From Ditibartonella choladocola (GTDB lineage: Bacteria; Pseudomonadota; Alphaproteobacteria; Rhizobiales; Rhizobiaceae), in contig NZ_CP015625.1 in the NCBI RefSeq assembly GCF_002007565.1, forward strand, positions 1,364,001 through 1,428,000: DNA of 64,000 nt, given 5' to 3'. Below, piece after piece: positions 29,481 through 37,356 of this stretch; the first letter of the stretch is position 1; each line of letters opens with the position of its first letter. The translations under genes and the position numbers were made by a program. Under the pieces are notes generated by a model. That model saw only the letters and a program-made list of their open reading frames with translations, did not search any database and had not been told where the DNA came from.

Positions 29481-30886
29481 AGATCAGACGTATAATTTTA
29501 TTCGTGGTCGCCGTTCTTGTTATTGTGGCGGTGGTATACGGTGTTCTCCATCGCGGGAAAATCAATCGTTTATGGGCCGGTTTTATTGGCTCCACCTCTC
29601 CTGTTGTTTATGCCGAGGGGGAACGTTTCAGCGATATTCCTGTTTATTTGCCTCAAGGGGATATCAGAGGTCTTGTAATTCTTGTTTCAGATGCCGGTGG
29701 CCCGAAAACCCGGGAAACAGATATAATGGCGGCATTGTTGAAACGCAACCTTATCGTTGCAACTGTCAATTATGATAACTGGCGGGAAGAACTTGATAAG
29801 GAAGATGGTGATTGCGTCTATCTCGATTCCGATTTGGAAGCGCTATCGAAAGATATTCTGCGTCGGCTCGATCTTGACGTTTACTTTCATCCGGTTGTCG
29901 TCGGCATTGGAGAAGGTGGAACTATTTCTTATGCAGCCGCAGCCGATTCTCCTGAAAATACTTTGGCTGGTACTGTCGTCATTGACCCTGCCCAATCCTC
30001 ACACACCAAACTTCCATCCTGCACAGAAGCTGCGGATGCAATAAAAACCCCTGATGGCGGTTATAGTTACGAGATTGGAGCCAAGGTTCCTTCGCCGGTC
30101 ACAATCATATCGAACAGACTTGAAGGAAATGACGTCAAACAGGCTATGCGAGATAAAACTGCCGCAGTTATCCATGACCCTGCAATTGAATCTAGGTTGA
30201 AGACAGCAGTCGATACTGCACTTGATTACGCTATTCGTGATGCCGCCGACGCCGACTTGCCAATCGTTGATATGCCTTCCAAAAATCCAGCAAAAGCTCT
30301 TGTTATCTTTTTCTCCGGCGATGGCGGTTGGCGTGACATTGATATGGAAATAGGTGATCTCCTGCAAAGTCAGGATGTTCATGTCATTGGCATTGATTCA
30401 CTGCGTTATTTCTGGAGCACACGCACGCCGGAAGAAATAGCCAAAGATATTGAACAGCTTGTTCAGGAGGCTGATCCTCAACAACGCCTGCCCGTTGCAC
30501 TTTTCGGCTATTCATTTGGTGCGGATGTGTTACCTTTTGCCTGGCAGGTTCTTGATGATAGCGTTAAAAATCAAACAGTCATGATAGCCCTTATGGGATT
30601 ATCCAAAACGGCTGATTTCCAAATCTCGATTGATGGTTGGCTTGGTGGTTCCGGCGACACTCCCGTCCTTGACCAAATGCAATATATGCCGACGGATAAA
30701 ACTGTTTGCATTTATGGCGAAGATGAGGACGACACTGCCTGTCCGGATCCCGAACTGAATGGAATGCAACGTATCAAGCTTCCAGGCGGGCATCATTTTG
30801 ATGAAGATTATAAAAGCCTCGCCAAATCGCTTCATGCAATCCTGTTGGAGAAAGCCAAACTTGACAAAAAACAAAATCAGGATTGA
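29477..30886 (+). CDS. acvB: AcvB/VirJ-family lysyl-phosphatidylglycerol hydrolase
   Basis: A 469-residue exported or membrane-anchored protein with an N-terminal hydrophobic segment (residues ~5-23) and two VirJ-like alpha/beta-hydrolase halves. The C-terminal half has an intact nucleophile elbow GYSFGAD (Ser346) and an acid/histidine end (GHHFDEDY near residue 445). The N-terminal half has VGIGEGGTI near residue 152, where the nucleophile serine is replaced by glycine, so it is probably inactive. AcvB/AtvA of Agrobacterium and Rhizobium tropici hydrolyses lysyl-PG made by LpiA and is needed for acid tolerance. The ATGA overlap with mprF couples synthesis and turnover of the same lipid. Confidence 0.92.
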   Translation: MKIRRIILFVVAVLVIVAVVYGVLHRGKINRLWAGFIGSTSPVVYAEGERFSDIPVYLPQGDIRGLVILVSDAGGPKTRETDIMAALLKRNLIVATVNYDNWREELDKEDGDCVYLDSDLEALSKDILRRLDLDVYFHPVVVGIGEGGTISYAAAADSPENTLAGTVVIDPAQSSHTKLPSCTEAADAIKTPDGGYSYEIGAKVPSPVTIISNRLEGNDVKQAMRDKTAAVIHDPAIESRLKTAVDTALDYAIRDAADADLPIVDMPSKNPAKALVIFFSGDGGWRDIDMEIGDLLQSQDVHVIGIDSLRYFWSTRTPEEIAKDIEQLVQEADPQQRLPVALFGYSFGADVLPFAWQVLDDSVKNQTVMIALMGLSKTADFQISIDGWLGGSGDTPVLDQMQYMPTDKTVCIYGEDEDDTACPDPELNGMQRIKLPGGHHFDEDYKSLAKSLHAILLEKAKLDKKQNQD

Positions 30887-31130
30887 AAACCTGTTAAGCT
30901 AGACAGTGTTCCACATGCAGGAATAAATAATTGAACTTTCGGGGCACTGTTTATCTTGTTTTCGATTATCAATGTGTCAACAAAATCGAGATGCCCGGTT
31001 ATGAGCCGCATTTGCGCACATATCGGGCTATATCATTCGCACCAAGCGTTAAATCGCGTTTAAAACTTCCCCGACAGAAGCCATAAAAAAGAAGGTTATA
31101 TGTCTAACATAGCAGCAGTTCTTCAAAGGC

Positions 31131-31205
31131 GTGAACGGTACGTGACTTTTGGAACGTAAACGGTATGTGACTTTTGGAACGTGAACGGTCTGTGACCTTT
31201 GGAAT
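31131..31205. repeat. Three tandem 25-bp units
   Basis: Units at 31131, 31156 and 31181 share the pattern GT(G/A)AACGGT..GTGAC(T/C)TTTGGAA. The second and third differ from the first at only a few positions each. Spaced repeats of this period with a TGACTTTTGG core are reminiscent of IS21-family termini. Confidence 0.75.
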
Positions 31206-31450
31206 AGGCTGGCTGGCAGCACACTTATATCAGTTCTCGTGAATATTTTTGAAAAATGCGGCACAATAGGTCAAAGCCCATTTCTAGCGGGTGCAAATAT
31301 ACCGCACTATCCATTTGGTCGAAAAATTTCAAATTCACCAATCCGCTTTTCTTAAATAATTGATTGTACAAAATGGAATAATCAAAAATCCGGAAGGATT
31401 TTTCCTGATTGAATAATCGGGTCATTTCTCTTCAAGGGAATTTTTAAAAA

Positions 31451-31500
31451 CAGCGTTTTTCTTGCGCCCCCAAAGCTGTGTTTTTCTTGCGCCCCATGGA
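31451..31500. repeat. Two tandem 25-bp units with TTTTTCTTGCGCCCC core
   Basis: GTTTTTCTTGCGCCCC is present at 31455-31470 and again at 31480-31495, an exact 16-bp match at 25-bp spacing. The flanks are partly alike. The period equals that of the cluster at 31131-31205 although the sequence is different. Confidence 0.7.
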
Positions 31501-31923
31501 ACGTAATTGAACACGGCCAATTACAAATCTTCGCATTCTATCTATGGCTTTTAATACAGACCTTCGCCCTAATATCGATCATGCATGTTATTTGATAATT
31601 ATTTTTCGTTATGTGACATGTAGACCACCCGAACGAACCGGATAATAGATATAAATATCTCGTGTATAAAAAACCGGTTTAAAAATACCGTTCTCTTGTT
31701 TTGTCACGTCTCCTGCCACCTATTCGATTGTTGTGCTGTTTGTAGGCAGTTATATCAACGCCTCCATAGAAGAGGACAGACATTTTCTCGACACAAAACA
31801 GATTTGGCAGGCCAGCATATTCATGTCGAACGTCCCTTGCGGACGGGAGGCAAACCGGCACTTACTAACTATGACGCGCTAACTATGACGCGAAGCCATC
31901 TTCATCGATCTTGTGAAGTCCGA

Positions 31924-31995
31924 TGTCACCTAACGCGTGAAGTTTCTTGTCATCTACCGAGCGAAATCACTTGTCATCCATCGCGCGAAGGTACA
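31924..31995. repeat. Three tandem 24-bp units ending at the ybdD stop codon
   Basis: Units start at 31924, 31948 and 31972 and share TGTCA(C/T)C...CG.G(T/C)GAA. The array ends 4 bp before the last base of ybdD (minus strand). It may be the end of a former mobile element that inserted just behind ybdD. Confidence 0.7.
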
Positions 31996-31998
31996 AGT

Positions 31999-32196
31999 CT
32001 AACAACATTTGAAGCCGCCTTTACCACCATATCGCGCTTCCTGACGTTCACGGAAAAATTCGTTATAGGACATAGGCTGCTCGTCGGGATGAACACGTTT
32101 CATATGAGCAACATAGTTGTCATAATCGGGAACACCGATCATGAGCTTTGCTGTCTGGCCTAAAAACTTCCCCATACCAAGAAAATTCAAGCACAT
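31999..32196 (-). CDS. ybdD: YbdD/YjiX family small protein (CstA partner)
   Basis: A 65-residue protein of the YbdD/YjiX (DUF466) family, the same length as E. coli YbdD. It has the typical pattern [20 protein letters not shown], a conserved HP..P motif ([19 protein letters not shown]) and a Cys-containing C-terminus. In E. coli YbdD/YjiX act with CstA/BtsT in pyruvate and peptide uptake. The ATG at 32196 has a strong GGAGG Shine-Dalgarno sequence; an in-frame ATG 24 bp upstream is not needed. It follows cstA by 86 bp, with a perfect hairpin placed immediately before the ribosome-binding site. Confidence 0.92.
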   Translation of the reverse strand: MCLNFLGMGKFLGQTAKLMIGVPDYDNYVAHMKRVHPDEQPMSYNEFFRERQEARYGGKGGFKCC

Positions 32197-32216
32197 ATTT
32201 ATATCCTCCATCAATG

Positions 32217-32250
32217 GCATATAGCATTGCTATAAAACAATGCTATATGC
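32217..32250 (-). promoter_or_regulatory. Perfect 13-bp hairpin between cstA and ybdD
   Basis: GCATATAGCATTG (32217-32229) and CAATGCTATATGC (32238-32250) are exact reverse complements around an 8-base loop. The hairpin ends about 7 bases before the GGAGG of ybdD on the mRNA and has no following T run. It could tune translation of ybdD, act as an RNA processing or stability element for the cstA mRNA 3' end, or attenuate read-through. Confidence 0.7.
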
Positions 32251-32282
32251 TGTTCGGCTATCAGCCTTATACTCCGGTTGAA

Positions 32283-34328
32283 CTATTTGATTTCAATCGG
32301 ATTGGCGGGAAATGGTTCATAGGGTATTTCTTGAACCGTCGGCTTATCACTCTTCATAGCTTTAATGGCAGACCTGATAGCAAATAACGTCAAAGCCAGA
32401 ACCACTAACATAAACAATGCCGTCAAAATGCCATTGATGTAATTGCCCAAAGCCAATTGTTTGTTTGTGGCTTTCGCTGCCGCAACAAAGAAACTGAGCT
32501 TGGCGTCAAATACCTTTTGCCAACCGGCTGTCATGGTACAAATGAAAAGCCATGTTGCAGGAAGAATTGCAACCCACGCATAGCGCTGCTGCTTCATTTT
32601 GAACAGTACAACTGCACACAAGAGCAGTGCTACCGCTGCAAGCATCTGATTGGCTATGCCGAATAATGGCCAAAGAGAATAAATTCCGCCCTTGGGGTCA
32701 ACCGCTCCCTGATAGACAAAATATCCCCACATAAGTACGACGAGCGCTGTGGCGACCAGATTGGCAAAAAGATTGTCGGTTTTGCGCATATGGGGGAACA
32801 CAATACCAAGAAGATCCTGTAGCATAAAGCGGGCAGAACGGGTTCCTGCATCAACAGCGGTGAGGATGAAAAGCGCTTCAAACAAAATGGCAAAATGGTA
32901 CCAGAATGACATGCTCATCCAACCACCGAGAGCATTATGTAAAATATGCGCCATACCGACAGCGAGCGTCGGCGCTCCACCGGTTTTGGCAACGATCGAC
33001 TTTTCTCCAACTTCATTCGCTATATTTGTCAGCATTTCAGGCGTTACCTGAAATCCCCAACTTGAAACAACGGTTGCAGCCGATTGGACCAAATCACCTG
33101 TTCCTTCAGGTAAAAGCACACTTAACGGCGCGTTCATCGAAAAATAAACGCCCGGATTGATAACACTTGCGGCAATCAACGCCATAATGGCAACAAAAGA
33201 TTCCATCAACATGCCGCCATAGCCGATGAAACAGGCTTGTTCTTCATTTGCCAACATTTTCGGTGTTGTCCCTGAAGAAATAAGCGCATGAAAACCGGAC
33301 ACCGCCCCACAGGCAATTGTAATGAACAGAAATGGAAAAAGATCGCCTCCCCAGACTGGCCCAGTACCGTCTACATATTTTGTAAGAGCCGGCATTTCGA
33401 GCATCGGGCGAACAACAATAATGCCGATTGCCAAAGCGATAATTGTTCCAATCTTCAAGAAGGTCGAAAGATAATCGCGCGGGGCGAGCAATAGCCAAAC
33501 AGGTAAAACAGCAGCAATAAAACCATATATAATAATCATTAAAGTGAGTGTTGTTGCCTCATAGGTGAACCACGATGCAATGCTGCTGTCTTTTATCCAG
33601 CCGCCCGACACAATACCGAACAGCAGAAACACAAGGCCGATCACCGAAACCTCACCAATTCTGCCCGGACGGATATATCTCAGATAAATTCCCATAAAAA
33701 AGGCGAGAGGAATGGTAAAACCGACTGTATAGGTTCCCCATGGGCTACCGGCCAAAGCTTTCACAACCACCATTGCCAGAACACCGAGAATGATTATCAT
33801 AATCATGAAACAGGCAATAAGTGCAATGACACCGGCGACATCTCCCATTTCCTCACGAACGAGTTCGCCAAGCGAGCGCCCGTCCCTTCGGGTCGAGATG
33901 AAGAGCACCATAAAATCCTGCACGGCACCCGCAAGTACGCATCCTGCCAATATCCATAATAAACCGGGTAAATAGCCCATTTGAGCAGCAAGCACAGGTC
34001 CCACAAGCGGTCCTGCACCGGCTATTGCCGCGAAATGGTGACCAAAAAGGATTTTCTCGTCAGTAGGAACATAATCAAGCCCGTCATTTCGACGATAAGC
34101 AGGAGTCATTCTCGTTCTGTCTGCCTTCAGAACAACACCGGAAATGAATAATCCATAAATACGGTAAGCAACAAGATAAACGCAAACCGCAGCAACGACA
34201 ATCCACATCGCATTGATGGCTTCACCACGTTGAAGTGCTATATATCCTAGCGAAAAAGCACCCAATATTGCCAATATAACGAGAATTATTACTTGAGTGG
34301 CGGTTAAAGGTTTCCGAGTGGTCTCCAT
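32283..34328 (-). CDS. cstA: Carbon starvation protein CstA (pyruvate/peptide transporter)
   Basis: A 681-residue inner-membrane transporter with about 16-18 hydrophobic segments. CstA landmarks are visible: YRRNDGLDYVPTDEKILFGHHFAAIAGAGPLVGP (in parts, near residue 80), GAVSGFHALISSGTTPKML near 370, and DAGTRSARFMLQDLLG near 500. Members take up pyruvate and some peptides and are induced by carbon starvation. The start is the ATG at 34328 behind AGGAGGGGAAAT; an in-frame ATG 66 bp upstream would add a polar leader foreign to the family. It forms an operon with ybdD. Confidence 0.95.
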   Translation of the reverse strand: METTRKPLTATQVIILVILAILGAFSLGYIALQRGEAINAMWIVVAAVCVYLVAYRIYGLFISGVVLKADRTRMTPAYRRNDGLDYVPTDEKILFGHHFAAIAGAGPLVGPVLAAQMGYLPGLLWILAGCVLAGAVQDFMVLFISTRRDGRSLGELVREEMGDVAGVIALIACFMIMIIILGVLAMVVVKALAGSPWGTYTVGFTIPLAFFMGIYLRYIRPGRIGEVSVIGLVFLLFGIVSGGWIKDSSIASWFTYEATTLTLMIIIYGFIAAVLPVWLLLAPRDYLSTFLKIGTIIALAIGIIVVRPMLEMPALTKYVDGTGPVWGGDLFPFLFITIACGAVSGFHALISSGTTPKMLANEEQACFIGYGGMLMESFVAIMALIAASVINPGVYFSMNAPLSVLLPEGTGDLVQSAATVVSSWGFQVTPEMLTNIANEVGEKSIVAKTGGAPTLAVGMAHILHNALGGWMSMSFWYHFAILFEALFILTAVDAGTRSARFMLQDLLGIVFPHMRKTDNLFANLVATALVVLMWGYFVYQGAVDPKGGIYSLWPLFGIANQMLAAVALLLCAVVLFKMKQQRYAWVAILPATWLFICTMTAGWQKVFDAKLSFFVAAAKATNKQLALGNYINGILTALFMLVVLALTLFAIRSAIKAMKSDKPTVQEIPYEPFPANPIEIK

Positions 34329-35017
34329 ATTTCCCCTCCTCCTGAAATTCTTCGGGAAAAAATACCTGCTTATGTTACTTCGACCTTCCAACAAAAGCAG
34401 CCGAATTATTTTTTATTATTATTTATCGACTGTTGTCTATAGTATTAGTTGACGAAACAAATTTAACTGTGAATATCAACAAAGCTTTGCGGATATATAA
34501 AAACGCAATTTTGAATGGTGAATTTTCATTTCCATACCGCGTCTATAACAATATAGGTTTGACGTAAGTCCAACTTGCAGAACGTGGCAGCGCCCATCCC
34601 CGGCAACGGGTAGTTCGGCAACCTCGAATATTGGCGAATTTCAGATGGTTTTTGTCGGGCAGCAAAAACACTCTCTATCAAGAACGAATGTTTAGAAAGA
34701 GTTTTAGATAACTCGTCATTTGGCCAGACAGCCGAATGCTTTCAACAATTGACTATATTTGTGTTTTTGACGAGAGGTTTGCCATAACAAACACGGTCAA
34801 TGCCGGTATTATAATTTTAATTTCGCACCGATTACAGCAATTGTCTTTGCCTTGCAATTTAGGCTCGCTAACGATCTTCAAGTCACCCCGAAAAATCGTG
34901 AAAGATCTGATTGGATATTGAACCGGAAAATGCTTCTCGAAATAAAATAACATCTTAAAAAAACGGGCCTGATATGACAGGCCCGCAAAGATTAGCAAAT
35001 CACGTTTTCCGTGAATT
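34329..35017. other. Intergenic region upstream of cstA
   Basis: About 690 bp lie between the adh terminator and the cstA start. The part next to cstA (34380-34480) is AT-rich and probably contains the promoter. From 34560 to 34760 there is GC-richer sequence of unknown content with no coding signal. I cannot assign a small RNA from sequence alone. The adh terminator occupies 34957-34985. Confidence 0.5.
34957..34985 (-). terminator. Rho-independent terminator of the alcohol dehydrogenase gene
   Basis: On the minus strand CGGGCCTG and CAGGCCCG form a perfect 8-bp stem around TCATAT and are followed directly by TTTTTTT. It lies about 33 bp behind the adh stop codon. Confidence 0.88.
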
Positions 35018-36052
35018 TTATTTTGTCATATCAAGGACCACACGTCCTTCGATTTTGCCTGCAATCATATTGTCAAAAATATGGTTGATATCGGAGAGCT
35101 TATCAGTCGAAATATGGGACTTGACTTTTCCCGCTTCTGCAAAATCCAAAGCTTCCTGCAAATCAAGTCTGGTGCCCACAATCGAACCACGCAGTGTCAC
35201 GCCATTGAGAACCATATTGAATATCGAAACCGGAAAACTACCGGCCGGTAAGCCGTTCATTGCCAAAGTACCGCCGCGGCGAACCATACCCAAAGCTTGT
35301 TCAAAGGCTTTCGGAGATGCGGCTGTGACCAACATACCATGCACGCCACCATCGGTAAGTTTGCGCAATTCGGCGGTTGGATCGCTATGTTTTGTGACAT
35401 TGATACCAACATCGGCACCCAATTGCCTGGCCAGTTCAATTTTATCGTCTGCGACATCAATTGCTGCAACATTGAACCCCATAGCTTTAGCATATTGCAC
35501 TGCGAGGTGACCGAGGCCACCAATACCCGAAATACCGACCCAATTGCCCGGTTTTGCATCGGTTACTTTAAGACCTTTATAAACAGTAACACCGGCACAT
35601 AGAATTGGAGCAATTTCGTTAAAGCCGATATTGCTAGGCAAATGTCCTACATAATTCGGATCGGCAACGACATAATCAGCGAACGCTCCGTTAACAGAAT
35701 AGCCCGTGTTCAACTGGTGTTCGCAGAGCGTTTCCCAACCGGCGAGACAATGTGAACAACATCCGCATGCAGTGTATAGCCAAGGCACGCCAACCCGGTC
35801 ACCTTCTTTTACGTGTTTGACACCGCGGCCTACAGCCGATACGTAGCCGACACCCTCATGGCCGGGAATAAAAGGCGGCTTGGGCTTGACCGGCCAATCC
35901 CCGTGTGCTGCATGCAAATCTGTGTGGCAAACACCACAAGCTTGCACACTCACCTGAATCATGCCATCTCCCGGCTCCGGAATTGGTACTTCATCAATGG
36001 TAAGGGGCTTTCCGAATTCCCGCACAACTGCGGCTTGCATCGTCTTTGCCAT
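35018..36052 (-). CDS. adhP: Zinc-dependent alcohol dehydrogenase (AdhP-like)
   Basis: A 344-residue medium-chain zinc alcohol dehydrogenase oxidising primary alcohols, or reducing aldehydes, with NAD(H). The catalytic zinc ligands are in VCHTDLHAAHGDW and PGHEGVGYV. Four structural-zinc cysteines lie in CGCCSHCLAGWETLC near residue 95, and the NAD-binding motif GIGGLGHLAVQYA is near residue 172. It resembles ethanol-preferring AdhP enzymes. The ATG at 36052 has GGAG upstream, and the in-frame ATG 15 bp earlier has no ribosome-binding site. It is monocistronic, with a clear terminator. Confidence 0.93.
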   Translation of the reverse strand: MAKTMQAAVVREFGKPLTIDEVPIPEPGDGMIQVSVQACGVCHTDLHAAHGDWPVKPKPPFIPGHEGVGYVSAVGRGVKHVKEGDRVGVPWLYTACGCCSHCLAGWETLCEHQLNTGYSVNGAFADYVVADPNYVGHLPSNIGFNEIAPILCAGVTVYKGLKVTDAKPGNWVGISGIGGLGHLAVQYAKAMGFNVAAIDVADDKIELARQLGADVGINVTKHSDPTAELRKLTDGGVHGMLVTAASPKAFEQALGMVRRGGTLAMNGLPAGSFPVSIFNMVLNGVTLRGSIVGTRLDLQEALDFAEAGKVKSHISTDKLSDINHIFDNMIAGKIEGRVVLDMTK

Positions 36053-36612
36053 GATGGTCTCCTTCATTGGCTAGGAACACGTGAATATTATCCAAAAATC
36101 AAACAATCACTTCACGTATTCTGTAGTTGGTTTTGACGAATTTTGAATAGATGCGCTATTTCGCGCACTCATAACGATATGGAAAATTTTTCTTGTCGAG
36201 CAAGTTCACTTTTGAAAATTTTTACATTTTATCCCGCAAAAATACCCCTCTCCTCCTTCACTATAAACAAAAAACAGAAAATTACTATATTCTTTATTTA
36301 TATTTTTTATTTTATTGTTCCGATTATAGACAAAAAGGCATTTTTTAATTTATAATTATTTTATTTTTAACAACAATCAATTTCTTGTAGTAATTCGATC
36401 AAAGAGACAAACATATTGTGTTCATTAAACCGGAACGCTTTTTTTCCGGTTTATTTTTTTCTGAAAACGGGTTCGTTATGTTAACGGAAATATCCGTTAC
36501 CAAGAACAACTTTCCAATCAACGAGAGATATGTTTAAAAGTGATGACAGTGTTCAAAGAACGCGTGAGTTGATTGCCATCGCTTATGAACTCCGGTAATA
36601 AACCGGTTCATT

Positions 36613-36654
36613 ATAACCGATACAGAACAAAAAATAACCGATACATAACAAAAA
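36613..36654. repeat. Two tandem 21-bp units
   Basis: ATAACCGATACAGAACAAAAA and ATAACCGATACATAACAAAAA are adjacent and differ at one base. A partial third copy (ATAACCG-like) may precede them. The duplication is recent-looking and of unknown role. Confidence 0.75.
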
Positions 36655-37123
36655 GACCCGCCAATTTGATCGGGCGGTTCATTCGGATTTATTTTTCAAG
36701 TGTCCGGGCTTTCCTCTTACTTCCCCGATCTGCGATTATCATTGTTTGGCGACCATACTGCTCAAATTTATCGGATATTCAAACGCCGGATTGAATAAAA
36801 AAATGGAAAAATCAAAACGTCGAAATGCTATCGGAACAAATTGTTCGGCCAATCATTGAACAGGCAAGATCTGCATATCTTGCCTTTCCCGTTATCAATG
36901 TTTGCCCCTCTTTATCGTTCATTGGCAAAAAACTGGAGGTGAATTTTCTGGACTATTGTTCTTATCCCAACCCGAAATGTGGATTCATTTTCCAATCGAG
37001 ACTCACGTCTCATAAACGAAACCCGGATGAAATATGAATAAAATATTCAGCTTTTTATTTTTATTCTCCGGCTAATGTAAATTGTTTCAAAATAGGATTG
37101 AAAAAAGGCATTTTTACCTGGAA

Positions 37124-37137
37124 TTGATATAAATCAA
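37124..37137 (+). promoter_or_regulatory. Perfect FNR/FixK-type box upstream of the cytochrome-torD-torA cluster
   Basis: TTGAT-ATAA-ATCAA matches the FNR/FnrN/FixK consensus TTGAT-N4-ATCAA at all ten specified positions. A CATAAAAT sequence at 37161-37168 is placed about right for a -10 element of a class-II promoter, giving a start near 37172-37175 and a leader of about 180 bases. This predicts induction at low oxygen. The E. coli torCAD operon, by contrast, is controlled by TorR. Confidence 0.75.
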
Positions 37138-37204
37138 CTAACAACTTGCTGTTTTTAAAGCATAAAATTATTCAAATCGGTTTTTGGGGAAAATGTTCAA
37201 TCCG

Positions 37205-37218
37205 TCACGAAATCGTGA
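37205..37218 (+). promoter_or_regulatory. Palindrome TCACGA-AA-TCGTGA in the leader
   Basis: A perfect 6-bp inverted repeat with a 2-bp centre lies about 140 bp before the cytochrome start and downstream of the predicted promoter. The position suits a repressor operator or a second activator site. No regulator can be named. Confidence 0.4.
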
Positions 37219-37356
37219 TATTTAGCTATTATAAGTGTGTCGTCACATTTAGTTTTAACTTGAATATCAGGGCATTCCTGTTGCGGAGGTAGAAACAGGT
37301 TTCAAATGTCGAAAGAGAAAATTGAATATAAAATTGCATAGAAGGATGCCAAAAAT

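Larger units (their letters stand above)
30887..31998. other. 1.1 kb gene-free region with clusters of short tandem repeats
   Basis: Between acvB and ybdD no gene is recognisable. Three separate clusters of 24-25-bp tandem units lie inside it (31131-31205, 31451-31500, 31924-31995), with different unit sequences but nearly the same period. Several short frames overlap the repeats and look like artefacts of them. The region resembles a graveyard of insertion-sequence ends, but no transposase fragment can be named. Confidence 0.55.
36053..37356. other. 1.3 kb region between adhP and the cytochrome/TorA cluster
   Basis: No gene is recognisable. 36190-36400 is very AT-rich. A 21-bp tandem duplication lies at 36613-36654, and short frames at 36530-36600 and 36825-37037 have no family signature. 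The last 250 bp contain an FNR-type box (37124-37137) and a palindrome (37205-37218) and are the control region of the cytochrome-torD-torA cluster. Confidence 0.6.

Noticed and set aside
31679-32163. Overlapping open frames on both strands next to ybdD.
   Set aside because: Their sequence is created by the 24-bp tandem repeats (periodic C-H-L motifs) and by antisense of ybdD; no protein signature.
36700-36730. Minus-strand GAGGAAAGCCCGGAC, similar to the conserved GAGGAAAGTCCGGGC of RNase P RNA.
   Set aside because: The rest of the RNase P RNA core is missing, and a hairpin with a T run follows within about 50 bases, so there is no room for the ~400-base molecule.
36825-37037. 70-codon open frame upstream of the cytochrome gene.
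   Set aside because: No good ribosome-binding site and no recognisable domain; it could be a decayed gene fragment but nothing supports a specific origin.
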